A stretch of 64,000 bases of DNA from Tabrizicola sp. GTDB lineage: Bacteria > Pseudomonadota > Alphaproteobacteria > Rhodobacterales > Rhodobacteraceae. The stretch covers positions 98,283 through 162,282 of the forward strand of contig NZ_JAUXZE010000048.1 of the NCBI RefSeq assembly GCF_030694085.1. Direction: 5' to 3'. The translations under genes were made by a program, and so were the position numbers. Below the pieces are notes generated by a model. It did no database searches. It was given only the letters and a program-made list of their open reading frames with translations, and was not told where the DNA came from. Numbering within the stretch: the stretch's first letter is position 1; each line of letters opens with the position of its first letter. Positions 1-7,776 of the stretch are shown piece after piece.

Positions 1-24
1 ATCCTCGTTTCCGGGCTTGGGCAT
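1..24 (-). CDS. possible 5' end of a further nor-cluster gene (partial)
   Basis: An ATG on the minus strand opens eight codons (M-P-K-P-G-N-E-D) before the window ends. It lies 37 bp downstream of the small membrane-protein gene in the nor operon. In related nor clusters a cytochrome oxidase subunit III-like gene (norE) follows norD, and a short polar N-terminus would suit that. Eight codons prove nothing and no clear ribosome binding site is visible, so this is only a pointer. Confidence 0.25.
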
Positions 25-61
25 CACGAGCTGACCTTGCGCAGCGGGAAAATCCGCGACC

Positions 62-280
62 TCATGGCTGCTTGTCTGCCTTGGCCATCAGTGCCCGGAT
101 GTGACGGGCGAAAACCGCTGTCGCGGGCAGGCCCAGCACAAGGCCACCTGCCAGCGATTGCACGGGTGTCAGCACCGGCCAGCCGACCCAGGACCAGATC
201 AGCGAGGCGAAGAACAGGTTCACCGCCATCGCCCCTGCCCCGAACGGATACAGGATCAGGGTCAGCCGCAAGACGCTCAT
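62..280 (-). CDS. small two-helix membrane protein of the nor operon (NorF-like)
   Basis: This 72-residue protein has two hydrophobic segments, at about residues 5-32 and 38-58, and a basic, lysine-containing tail, so it should sit in the inner membrane. Its start ATG overlaps the stop of the preceding 58-codon gene (ATGA), showing translational coupling at the end of norCBQD. NorF of Paracoccus is a protein of similar size and topology in the same operon position, and small accessory genes also follow norD in Rhodobacter sphaeroides. The family assignment rests on position and topology rather than on a diagnostic motif. Confidence 0.6.
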   Translation of the reverse strand: MSVLRLTLILYPFGAGAMAVNLFFASLIWSWVGWPVLTPVQSLAGGLVLGLPATAVFARHIRALMAKADKQP

Positions 281-453
281 CTGCGGTTGACCAGCCATTG
301 CACGGCGATCAGCGCGGCAAGGAAGATCAGCGAGGCGGCAAGGTAGGCCAGCTCCGCCTCGGCAGTTTGCGGCTGCGGGATCGGACGCTGGAACGCCTCG
401 GCCAGGGCAGCGGTCGGCGCGAGGAAAGGGATCAGGCACAGCATCGGGCGCAT
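277..453 (-). CDS. 58-residue secreted or anchored small protein after norD
   Basis: The frame reads M-R-P-M-L-C-L-I-P-F and has a signal-peptide-like start ending near A-L-A-E-A (residues 16-20). A proline-rich stretch (PIPQPQ) follows, then one C-terminal membrane segment (about residues 36-55) ending V-N-R-R. It starts one base after the norD stop and its own TGA overlaps the next ATG, so it sits inside the operon as a coupled gene. I do not recognise the family. A role as a small subunit or assembly aid of the NO reductase is an inference from position only. Confidence 0.55.
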   Translation of the reverse strand: MRPMLCLIPFLAPTAALAEAFQRPIPQPQTAEAELAYLAASLIFLAALIAVQWLVNRR

Positions 454-454
454 G

Positions 455-2335
455 TCAGGTCTCCTGTGTCAGGGATCGGTAGATGTCGGGAAGGGCGCGG
501 CCCAGTCGTCCGGGATCGGGCAGCAGGGTGAATCCGGCGCGGCCAAAGATCCGGGCGAACCAGTCCTGCCCGTCGGCATCGACGATGACCCCGTGGACCG
601 CCTGGCCCAGTCGTCTGGCCTCGCGCACCGCCATATGGCTGTCCTCGATACCGTAGGTCCCCTCATAGTGGTCCAGATCGTTCGGCTTGCCGTCGGTCAG
701 CACCAGAAAAAGCTTGCGGGCCGAGGGTTCGGTCGCGAGCTGGGTCGAGACGTGGCGGATCGCAGCCCCAAGCCGCGTGTAGTGGCCCGGGCGCAGGCCA
801 CCGATACGGCCGGTGGCTTCAGGCGTCAGGCGGTCGGCAAATCCCTTGCAGCGGGTCAGGAAGACCCGGTCGCGGCGCAGCGACGAAAATCCCCAGATCG
901 CCTGCCGGTCGCCGACCGCATCGATGCCGCCGGCCAGGGCCGCCAAGGCCTCGCGCATGGTGTCGATGACACTGCGGGTGCCCACGACGGATTCGGTGGA
1001 CCGGGAGCAGTCCATCAGAATCGCCACCGACAGGTCCCGCTCTACAGGCCGAAGATCGCGGAAGATACGATCACTGCCCTGGCCGGTGGCGCGGATCGCG
1101 ACCTGCGCGGTGACAAGGGCGTCGAGGTCAAGTTCCGCTCCGTCGACCTGCCGGGGTAGCAGGATGCGGCGGGGATGCAGCGCCTGAAACTGCCGCCGGA
1201 CGCGGGTCATCAGGCGCGGGTCCGGCGCGAAGCTTTCGCCGGGCGTGGCGTCCGCTTCCAGAACGCGGCTGTGGTCGGGCATGTAGGCGCAGGCGCGGTG
1301 GTTCCATTCGGGGTAGGTGAAGGTGTCGGAAAGCCGTTCATGGTCGGCATCCTGCGGCGCAAGGTCGAGATGCAGGCGCAGTCGGGTGGCGGCGCGCTTG
1401 TGGTGTCTGGTGAGGGTTATGTGGTCCTGATCCTCGGCCGCCTTCTGGGCATTTTCCAGATCATCGTCATCGGTCGCGCGGTTCAGGCCCATGCTTTCCA
1501 CCCACGAGAAGATGGATTCGAATCGGTGCATGATGAAGCTGTCGGTGCGGTTGGCCTGTTCGTTATCCTCGCGCTTGCCCTGTTTGCGGGTGGGGCCGGC
1601 AAGGCCGGGGGGCGCGATGATCGCGTCCTCTGCCGGAGTTGCGGCGGTGCTGCGTCCACCTTGGTCAAGCTGAAGCCAGATCGGCAGCGGCGGTGGCGGA
1701 GCATAGCCGCGCGGGGCGGGCACTGGATCGGTCGGTGCAAGCGTGCCGCCCGCCAGCAAAAGGCGCACGCGGGACGCAACCTTCTGCTCGGTCGGCAAGA
1801 CGGCATGGTCGGGATAGATGTCCAGCAGATGCCTGCACAGGGCGGCGTGGGGCTTGCGTAGCCCCGGGCAACTGCGCAGCGCGCGGGTCGTCGCCCGCTC
1901 CATCGCGTCCAGATGAGCCAGGGCGGCAGCAAGCGGGTCCGCCGGTGCCGGGCGGGGTTGGGACGACGCCGCCAGAGCCGCCAGCCACAGATAGGCGGCG
2001 CGGTTCAGGTCCACCGTGGGAAAGGCATCCATCACCGGAGGCAGGCGCAAGGCTTCGCCGTCAAAGGTGGCGACATGCTCCAGTGCCCGCGTCTCGGCCA
2101 GACCGGCGCCGATCCCCCGGCGATGGCGCGAGGCGGTTGCCGGGCTGGGGGCGATCTCGACCCCCGGCCGGCCGCCCAGCGCGCGGAACAGAAGCACAAG
2201 GCTGGGGCGTAGGGCGTCAAGCGCGACCGCGTGCGCAGGGTAGCCCGCGACCGGTGCCAGGCGCTGTGCAACCCCGTGCCAGAGGTTGCCCACCGTCTCT
2301 TCCGGGTCCATCAGGTCCATCGGGTGCAGGGCCAT
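455..2335 (-). CDS. norD: nitric oxide reductase activation protein NorD
   Basis: The 626-residue protein ends in a von Willebrand factor A domain. Its metal-binding MIDAS motif is D-C-S-R-S (near residue 443), and the later T-D-G-K-P-N strand completes the site. NorD works with the AAA+ ATPase NorQ to activate NorCB, probably by inserting the non-haem iron. The gene starts four bases after norQ and keeps the order norC-norB-norQ-norD. The long N-terminal half is rich in Ala and Pro, as is usual for the family. Confidence 0.93.
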   Translation of the reverse strand: MALHPMDLMDPEETVGNLWHGVAQRLAPVAGYPAHAVALDALRPSLVLLFRALGGRPGVEIAPSPATASRHRRGIGAGLAETRALEHVATFDGEALRLPPVMDAFPTVDLNRAAYLWLAALAASSQPRPAPADPLAAALAHLDAMERATTRALRSCPGLRKPHAALCRHLLDIYPDHAVLPTEQKVASRVRLLLAGGTLAPTDPVPAPRGYAPPPPLPIWLQLDQGGRSTAATPAEDAIIAPPGLAGPTRKQGKREDNEQANRTDSFIMHRFESIFSWVESMGLNRATDDDDLENAQKAAEDQDHITLTRHHKRAATRLRLHLDLAPQDADHERLSDTFTYPEWNHRACAYMPDHSRVLEADATPGESFAPDPRLMTRVRRQFQALHPRRILLPRQVDGAELDLDALVTAQVAIRATGQGSDRIFRDLRPVERDLSVAILMDCSRSTESVVGTRSVIDTMREALAALAGGIDAVGDRQAIWGFSSLRRDRVFLTRCKGFADRLTPEATGRIGGLRPGHYTRLGAAIRHVSTQLATEPSARKLFLVLTDGKPNDLDHYEGTYGIEDSHMAVREARRLGQAVHGVIVDADGQDWFARIFGRAGFTLLPDPGRLGRALPDIYRSLTQET

Positions 2336-2339
2336 CGGT

Positions 2340-3146
2340 CTATCCGTAAACGCTGGCGATGACGTCGCGCAGGGCCTGCACCACGTCCGGCTCGTCGGTC
2401 AGGGGTTCGAGGACCGCCGCTTGCAAGGCGCGTTCGATGGGCATCCCCCCGGCGATCAGGCTGGCGGCGTAGATCAGAAGCCGGGTCGAGACCCCCTCTT
2501 CCAGGTCCATCCCCGACAGCGCGCGGATATGCCCCGCCAGCCGCACCAAGGGGGCCACACGGGCGTCATCCAGGCCACTTTCGCGGGCGACCACAGCGGT
2601 TTCGGTAGCCGGATCGGGAAAGCCGAAGGTGATCGACAGGAACCTCTGGCGGGTCGATGGTTTCAGCCGTTTCAGAATGTTCTGGTAGCCGGGGTTGTAG
2701 CTGGCCACCAGCATGAAGCCGGGCGGGGCCACCAGTTCCTCGCCCGTGCGGTCGATCATCAGGGTGCGGCGGTTGTCGGTCAGGGGGTGCAGGACCACCG
2801 TCACGTCCTTGCGCGCCTCGATCACCTCATCAAGGTAGCAGATCGCCCCTTCCCGCACCGCGCGGGTCAGCGGGCCATCCACCCACTCGGTCGCCCCGCC
2901 GCGAAGGAGGTAGCGCCCGATGAGGTCAGAGGCGGACAGGTCGTCGTGGCAGGCGACGGTGTAGAGCGGGCGGCCAAGGCGGGCAGCCATGTGTTCCACG
3001 AACCGGGTCTTGCCGCAGCCGGTCGGCCCCTTCAGAAGCAGGGGCAGACCTTTGGCATGGGCCGCCTCGAACAGCGCGACTTCCTGCGCCGTGGGGCGGT
3101 AGTAGGGGGCCTCGGCCCGCGTCCGTTCGGGGGAAAGGGCGTTCAC
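2340..3146 (-). CDS. norQ: MoxR-type AAA+ ATPase NorQ
   Basis: The 268-residue protein carries Walker A GPTGCGKT at residues 40-47 and a Walker B-like C-Y-L-D-E segment near residue 103. It belongs to the MoxR/CbbQ/NorQ branch of AAA+ ATPases that pair with VWA-domain partners, here NorD encoded immediately downstream. Its start overlaps the norB stop (ATGA). It is expected in the cytoplasm as a ring that powers maturation of the NO reductase. Confidence 0.95.
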   Translation of the reverse strand: MNALSPERTRAEAPYYRPTAQEVALFEAAHAKGLPLLLKGPTGCGKTRFVEHMAARLGRPLYTVACHDDLSASDLIGRYLLRGGATEWVDGPLTRAVREGAICYLDEVIEARKDVTVVLHPLTDNRRTLMIDRTGEELVAPPGFMLVASYNPGYQNILKRLKPSTRQRFLSITFGFPDPATETAVVARESGLDDARVAPLVRLAGHIRALSGMDLEEGVSTRLLIYAASLIAGGMPIERALQAAVLEPLTDEPDVVQALRDVIASVYG

Positions 3147-4495
3147 AGGGCCTCTCCTTCCGGCAGGGCCACCGGGCCAGGCGTGATGACTTCACGCCGG
3201 ACAACGATCTGGGCGTAGATGAACAGGATCGCCCCCAGCACCACGGCAATACCGGCCCCGAAGCGCATCATGTAGAACAGGCCCAACTGGTCCTGCACGT
3301 CCATGTAATAGTCCCCGACGATGCGCTGCATGTGGGTCTGGATCGTGCCGGCGAAGGTAAGGACGAAGGTCATGAACGCCATGCCCCCGGTCATCAGCCA
3401 GAACGACACCATGTTCAGCACCTGGTTGTAGGGCGCGCGGCCGCGCAGCAGCGGCATGGCATAGGTGATGATGGCAAGGTTCATCGCGACATAGGCGCCG
3501 TAGAAGGCCAGGTGACCGTGGGCAGCGGTGATCTGCGTGCCGTGGGTGTAGAAGTTCACGCCGTGGAACGTGTGCAGGAACCCCCAGACCCCGGCCCCGA
3601 AGAACGCCACCGTCGCCGAGCCCAGCGCCCAGAGAAGCGCCGCCTTGTTGGGGTGATTGCGCCGCCCCTTCCACACCATGATGAAGGCAAAGGACATCAT
3701 CGCGAAGAACGGCACCACCTCGAAGGCCGAGAAGATTGACCCGGTCCACTGCCAGTACTCCGGCAGGCCGATCCAGTAGAAGTGGTGGCCAGTGCCAAGG
3801 ATGCCCGAGAAAAGGGCGGTGGCGACGATGACGTAAAGCCACTTTTCCACCACCTCGCGGTCGACGCCGGTCAGCTTCAGCATCAGGAAGGCCAGGATCG
3901 CGGCCATCACCAGCTCCCAGGTGCCTTCCACCCACAGGTGGACGACGAACCACCAGTACATCTTGTCGAGGCTGAGGTTGTCGGGGTTGATGAAAGCGAA
4001 AACCCATAGAAGCGACAGAAGCCACAGGCCAGTCAGCAGGACGCCGGTGATCGCGGTCTTGCGGCCCGCCAGAACGGTCATCGAGATGTTCACAAGGAAA
4101 ATCACCGCAGCCACGAGGATGCCGAACTTGACCCAGAGCGGTTGCTCCAGAAACTCGCGCCCACCGTGGATGCCGACAAGATAGCTGCCGACGGCGCCAA
4201 GGGTGCCGACGACAAGGATGACCAGTTGCAGATAGGCAAGCTTGACCGACCAGATTTCCCGCTCTGATTCTTCGGGCACCAGGAAGTAGGCTGCGCCGAA
4301 GAAACCCAAGAGCAGCCAGACGATCAGTGCGTTGGTGTGGATCATGCGGATGATGTTGAAGGGCAGCACCGTCGACAGGGTGTTGGGCGAGACGTAGATC
4401 CAGCCCGCCAGAAGCCCGCCCAGAACCTGAATCCCGAACAGGCCCATTGCCACCATGAAGTAGGCGTAAGCCACCTTTTGCGATTGATATTTCAT
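3143..4495 (-). CDS. norB: nitric oxide reductase catalytic subunit NorB
   Basis: The 450-residue protein has about twelve membrane helices and the haem-copper oxidase fold. Conserved blocks include HLWVEGTWELV and GTGHHFYWIG, which carry haem and non-haem iron histidines and the characteristic glutamates. It reduces two NO to N2O and water with electrons passed from NorC. It follows norC by nine bases and overlaps norQ, so the four nor genes form one transcript. The length is normal for cNOR. Confidence 0.97.
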   Translation of the reverse strand: MKYQSQKVAYAYFMVAMGLFGIQVLGGLLAGWIYVSPNTLSTVLPFNIIRMIHTNALIVWLLLGFFGAAYFLVPEESEREIWSVKLAYLQLVILVVGTLGAVGSYLVGIHGGREFLEQPLWVKFGILVAAVIFLVNISMTVLAGRKTAITGVLLTGLWLLSLLWVFAFINPDNLSLDKMYWWFVVHLWVEGTWELVMAAILAFLMLKLTGVDREVVEKWLYVIVATALFSGILGTGHHFYWIGLPEYWQWTGSIFSAFEVVPFFAMMSFAFIMVWKGRRNHPNKAALLWALGSATVAFFGAGVWGFLHTFHGVNFYTHGTQITAAHGHLAFYGAYVAMNLAIITYAMPLLRGRAPYNQVLNMVSFWLMTGGMAFMTFVLTFAGTIQTHMQRIVGDYYMDVQDQLGLFYMMRFGAGIAVVLGAILFIYAQIVVRREVITPGPVALPEGEAL

Positions 4496-4504
4496 GTCTT
4501 TCTC

Positions 4505-4957
4505 CTAGCCCGCGTCCGTGGGCGGCCAGCTTTGGGTGTCGGTCTGATCCGCCCAGCGCAGGAATTCCGACAAGGCGCGCATCTCTTCCGGGGTGATGGC
4601 GAATTGGGGCATCTGGCGGCGCCCCGCGACGCCGCTGGGCTGCGCGGCCATCCAGCCGTCCAGCACCTCATAGGCGGCTTGCGGGTCCTCCAGCACGCCC
4701 CAGCGGGTCATCACGTTGCCCAGTTCGGGGGCGAAATAGGCGCCCTCGCCGTGCAGGGTGTGGCAGTTGATGCAGCTGTGACGCTCCCACACATGCTTGC
4801 CCAGGCGCACTTCGGGCGTAAGCGGCATGCCGGCGGTCGAGACGTTCACGACATAGCGGTGGGAATGGATCGTCATGGCCACGAACACCACGACGAAGAA
4901 CAGCGAGCCCCCGTAGAAGATGTTTCTGGCCCGTGACTTCGTAAGGATCTCTGACAT
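4505..4957 (-). CDS. norC: nitric oxide reductase cytochrome c subunit NorC
   Basis: The ATG at 4957 gives a 150-residue protein beginning M-S-E-I-L-T-K-S-R-A. A longer open frame runs upstream but is not like the family. One N-terminal anchor (about residues 12-31) is followed by a periplasmic c-type cytochrome domain with the haem motif CINCH at residues 62-66 and a methionine (RRQMPQF) as candidate axial ligand. It delivers electrons to NorB. The start lies 70.5 bp from the centre of an NnrR-type box (5021-5034), so NO-dependent induction is likely. Confidence 0.95.
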   Translation of the reverse strand: MSEILTKSRARNIFYGGSLFFVVVFVAMTIHSHRYVVNVSTAGMPLTPEVRLGKHVWERHSCINCHTLHGEGAYFAPELGNVMTRWGVLEDPQAAYEVLDGWMAAQPSGVAGRRQMPQFAITPEEMRALSEFLRWADQTDTQSWPPTDAG

Positions 4958-5020
4958 CGGGTCGGTCCTGGCGATTGTTGCGGATAGGCCCGGTTCTACA
5001 GGCCACCGCACCGCCGGACG

Positions 5021-5034
5021 TTGCGCCAGCACAA
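5021..5034. promoter_or_regulatory. NnrR/FNR-type box serving norC and the divergent gene
   Basis: TTGCGCCAGCACAA fits the TTGCG-N4-CACAA motif associated with NnrR in Rhodobacter. Its centre (5027.5) is exactly 70.5 bp from both the norC ATG (4957, minus strand) and the DUF1858-protein ATG (5098, plus strand). Class II activation places such a site 41.5 bp before the transcript start. On the norC side this puts a -10 hexamer near 4993-4998, which reads TAGAAC. Confidence 0.8.
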
Positions 5035-5097
5035 CGACGAAGGCCCTTCGCGCGCAGCAATGTGGCCAGATGGCACGACTGCCAGGGCGGAGGCACC

Positions 5098-5307
5098 ATG
5101 CGCAGGCCCAGACTCGACGATCCCGATCTGCCGCTGCGGCTGATCTTCGAACACTGGCCCGAGGTGGCCAATGTCTTCCGCGCGCAGGGAATGGCCTGTT
5201 TCGGCTGCCCCATCGCGCCGTTTCACACGGTGATCGACGCCTGCGCCGAATATGGCCTGGACGAGATCGCCTTTCGCACCGCACTGCAGGCCGCAGCGGC
5301 GGGCTGA
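5098..5307 (+). CDS. DUF1858-type redox-disulfide small protein
   Basis: The protein has 69 residues and starts at an ATG preceded by GGAGG. It contains a CFGCP motif (residues 34-38) in the context seen in the hybrid-cluster-protein-associated disulfide domain (DUF1858). Such proteins are common beside NO-handling genes. It is divergent from norC, shares its NnrR box, and is followed 15 bp later by nnrS, so the two plus-strand genes probably form an NO-induced unit. A redox or nitrosative-stress role is inferred from family and context. Confidence 0.8.
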   Translation: MRRPRLDDPDLPLRLIFEHWPEVANVFRAQGMACFGCPIAPFHTVIDACAEYGLDEIAFRTALQAAAAG

Positions 5308-5322
5308 CCTGAAGGAGCCGAC

Positions 5323-6504
5323 ATGCGGCCCGATAAAGCCTACTCCGGCCCCGCCTTGTTCAGCTATGGCTTCCGCCCGCTTTTCCTGCTGGCGGGCAGC
5401 TTTGCGGCATTGGTGATCCCGTTGTGGATGGCGGTCTGGACCGGGCGCGTCAGCCTGAGCGGGCCGTTCACCCCGACTGACTGGCACATCCACGAGCTGC
5501 TTTTCGGCTATACCTCGGCCGTGCTGGCGGGGTTCCTGTTTACCGCGATCCCGAACTGGACCGGGCGGATGCCGACGCGCGGCTGGCCGCTGATGGCTCT
5601 GGCCGCGCTGTGGGTGGCCGGGCGGCCGGCGGTCGCCGGGGGCCTTGGCCTGGGGCCGGTGGCGGTCATGGCACTGGACTGCGCCTTCCTGCTGGCCATT
5701 GGCGCGATGATCACGGTCGAGATCGTCGCGGGCCGGAACTGGAGCAACCTGCGCGTGGTCGTGCCGGTGCTCATGTATCTTGCCGCCAACATCACCTTCC
5801 ACCTTGAGGCAATGCAGCTTGGCACAGCCGGATATGGCCGCCGCCTGGGATTTGCGATGGTCGTCCTTCTGATCGGGCTGATCGGCGGCAGGATCATTCC
5901 CAGCTTCACCCGGAACTGGCTGGCCAAACAGGGGGACGGGCCGATGCCGGTGCCGTTCGGGCGGTTCGATGGGGCCAGTCTGGTGCTGATGCTGGGGGCG
6001 CTGATCGCGTGGGTCGCGCTGCCCGAGGCGCGGCTGACGGGACTGGCCATGATCCTCGCAGGGGTGGTTCAAGCTTTCCGCCTGGCCCGCTGGCGTGGGT
6101 GGAGGGTCTGGCGGTCAGCTATCCTGTCAATGCTGCATCTGGCCTATGGTTTCATCCCGGTCGGCCTGGTGGCCCTTGGTCTTTCGGTGCTGGGCACCTT
6201 GCCCGCTGTGGTGGGCCTGCATCTACTTGGCATCGGCGCGATCGGCGGCATGACGCTGTCGGTGATGATGCGCGCCTCGCTGGGCCATACCGGGCGCGAG
6301 CTGCGGGCAGGCCGCGCGCTGAGCCTGGCCTTTGCCTGCGTGGCGCTGGCAGCCCTGACGCGCGCAGCCTTGTCGTCAGAGGCGAGCCTGTGGGTGGCGG
6401 CAACCTTTTGGACTGCCGGTTTTGCAATCTTTGCCGCCCGGCTTGCCCCGATCCTGAGCATGCCGAACCCCGCCCGCCGCGTGCCTAACCCGCAGCCCCG
6501 CTAA
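5323..6504 (+). CDS. nnrS: NnrS family haem-copper membrane protein
   Basis: The 393-residue protein has about twelve membrane helices and begins with the NnrS-like S-Y-G-F-R-P-L-F-L-L block. Histidines such as those in DWHIHELLFGY and NITFHLEAMQ are of the kind used for haem and metal binding in the family. NnrS belongs to the NnrR regulon of Rhodobacter and relieves NO stress. The start has a good AAGGAG site. Its last 20 bases overlap the 3' end of the convergent nnrR gene. Confidence 0.93.
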   Translation: MRPDKAYSGPALFSYGFRPLFLLAGSFAALVIPLWMAVWTGRVSLSGPFTPTDWHIHELLFGYTSAVLAGFLFTAIPNWTGRMPTRGWPLMALAALWVAGRPAVAGGLGLGPVAVMALDCAFLLAIGAMITVEIVAGRNWSNLRVVVPVLMYLAANITFHLEAMQLGTAGYGRRLGFAMVVLLIGLIGGRIIPSFTRNWLAKQGDGPMPVPFGRFDGASLVLMLGALIAWVALPEARLTGLAMILAGVVQAFRLARWRGWRVWRSAILSMLHLAYGFIPVGLVALGLSVLGTLPAVVGLHLLGIGAIGGMTLSVMMRASLGHTGRELRAGRALSLAFACVALAALTRAALSSEASLWVAATFWTAGFAIFAARLAPILSMPNPARRVPNPQPR

Positions 6505-7180
6505 GCATCACCAGCCGGTGCGGCGCGGTCACCGTGATCTTGCGCCGTTCCGACAGCACGATCCCGTCCCGCTCCCACCCGCTGAGAAGGCGGCTGACGG
6601 TGTGCAAGGTGGTGCCGGTCATGTCCGACAGGTTCTGCCGCGTGATCGGCATGCCGATCTCGATCCCGCCATCGACCTTGCGTCCGGCCTGGGTCACCAG
6701 CCGCAGAATTGCGCAGGCAATGCGCTGTTCGACGGCCTGGGTTGCCATTTCGACGATGCGGTTGTTCATCTCGCCCACCCGCTCGCCCACGACCTTGTAG
6801 GTTTCGGTGGCAAAGCCGTCGTATTTCTGCACGAACTCGGCCCAATGCCGGTTCGGCCAGGCCAGGGCCACGCAATCATCCGCCGTCATTGCTGTCGCTG
6901 GATAGGTGGTGCGCCCGATGGCCGCCCCGATCCCGAACAGCTGCCCCGGCGCGATGTGCAGCGCGATGATCTGATCGCCGCCGGGGGTGGTGCGGATCAC
7001 CCGGATATGGCCATCCAGAAGCAGGAAGAACCGCTCGACCGGCAAGCCTTCGCTGAAGACAGCAACACCCGGGTCGAACCGCAGCGCCGTCGCAGCATCC
7101 AGGATCTCGCGGATCTGGGGCCGGGAAAGCCTGCGGAAGGGCGGGAGACTGGCCAGAAGGCTTTCGTCAAGTTTGTGCAA
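6485..7180 (-). CDS. nnrR: NO-responsive Crp/FNR family regulator NnrR
   Basis: The best start is TTG at 7180: GGAGG lies five bases upstream, and the product then begins like NnrR proteins (M-H-K-L-D-E-S-L-L). A GTG at 7207 is also open but falls inside the regulatory box. The 231-residue protein has a cyclic-nucleotide-binding-like N-terminal domain and a C-terminal winged helix (ITRQNLSDMTGTTLHTVSRL). It lacks the N-terminal cysteine cluster of FNR, as expected for an NO sensor. It should activate nirK, pseudoazurin, nnrS and norCBQD. Confidence 0.9.
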   Translation of the reverse strand: MHKLDESLLASLPPFRRLSRPQIREILDAATALRFDPGVAVFSEGLPVERFFLLLDGHIRVIRTTPGGDQIIALHIAPGQLFGIGAAIGRTTYPATAMTADDCVALAWPNRHWAEFVQKYDGFATETYKVVGERVGEMNNRIVEMATQAVEQRIACAILRLVTQAGRKVDGGIEIGMPITRQNLSDMTGTTLHTVSRLLSGWERDGIVLSERRKITVTAPHRLVMLSGAAG

Positions 7181-7195
7181 ACGATGCCTCCGATG

Positions 7196-7209
7196 TTGTG
7201 GCAGCACAA
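7196..7209. promoter_or_regulatory. NnrR-type box between nnrR and the pseudoazurin gene
   Basis: TTGTGGCAGCACAA has the TTG-N8-CAA architecture. Its centre is 69.5 bp before the pseudoazurin ATG, and TAGAAG at 7232-7237 lies where a -10 element is expected for class II activation. The same site is only 22.5 bp before the nnrR TTG start, where bound protein would more likely repress than activate nnrR. Confidence 0.75.
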
Positions 7210-7271
7210 CGAACCGGGGGCGACCTTACCCTAGAAGGGGATGCAAGACCATAAACCTGAAAGGACCGGAC

Positions 7272-7706
7272 ATGTTCCCGAAACTGATCACTGCAACAAT
7301 CACAGCCCTGGTGCTGACCGCGGCGGCCCAGGCCGAAAACTTCGACGTGAAGATGCTGAACAAGGGGGCAGATGGCGCGATGGTCTTCGAGCCCGCCTTC
7401 GTGAAGGCCGCCGTGGGCGACACCGTCACCTTCATCTCGACCGACAAGGGCCACAACGTCGAGGGCATCGACGGGATGCTTCCCGAGGGTGTGGACGCGT
7501 TCAAAAGCGGCATGGGGGATGACTATGTCCTGACGCTGACCGCCGAAGGTCTATACGGCTTGAAATGCACGCCCCACTACAGCATGGGCATGGTTGCGCT
7601 GATCCAGGTCGGTGCTCCGGTCAATCTGGATGCGGCGTCTGCCGTGACGCAGAAGGGCAAGGCCAAGACCCGGTTCGAGCCGCTGTTCACGCAAGTCGCA
7701 AACTGA
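7272..7706 (+). CDS. pseudoazurin (type 1 copper electron carrier)
   Basis: The ATG at 7272 with AAAGGA upstream gives 144 residues. A signal peptide of about 21 residues ends near A-A-A-Q-A. The copper ligands of a type 1 site are His61 (GHNVE), Cys99, His102 and Met107 in C-T-P-H-Y-S-M-G-M. The protein should carry electrons in the periplasm to nitrite reductase. A pseudoazurin gene near nirK and nirV under NnrR control has been described in R. sphaeroides 2.4.3. Confidence 0.93.
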   Translation: MFPKLITATITALVLTAAAQAENFDVKMLNKGADGAMVFEPAFVKAAVGDTVTFISTDKGHNVEGIDGMLPEGVDAFKSGMGDDYVLTLTAEGLYGLKCTPHYSMGMVALIQVGAPVNLDAASAVTQKGKAKTRFEPLFTQVAN

Positions 7707-7727
7707 CCTGACGCCACACCGAAAATG

Positions 7728-7755
7728 AGGCGGCCTCGACGGGCCGCCTTTTCCT
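7728..7755. terminator. bidirectional terminator between pseudoazurin and nirV
   Basis: An eight-base-pair stem AGGCGGCC/GGCCGCCT with a six-base loop is followed by TTTTCC on the plus strand. On the minus strand a short T-run (ATTTTC) follows the same stem. It sits between the convergent pseudoazurin and nirV genes and can end both transcripts. Confidence 0.8.
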
Positions 7756-7776
7756 TTGTCCGCCGATGATCCGCGC

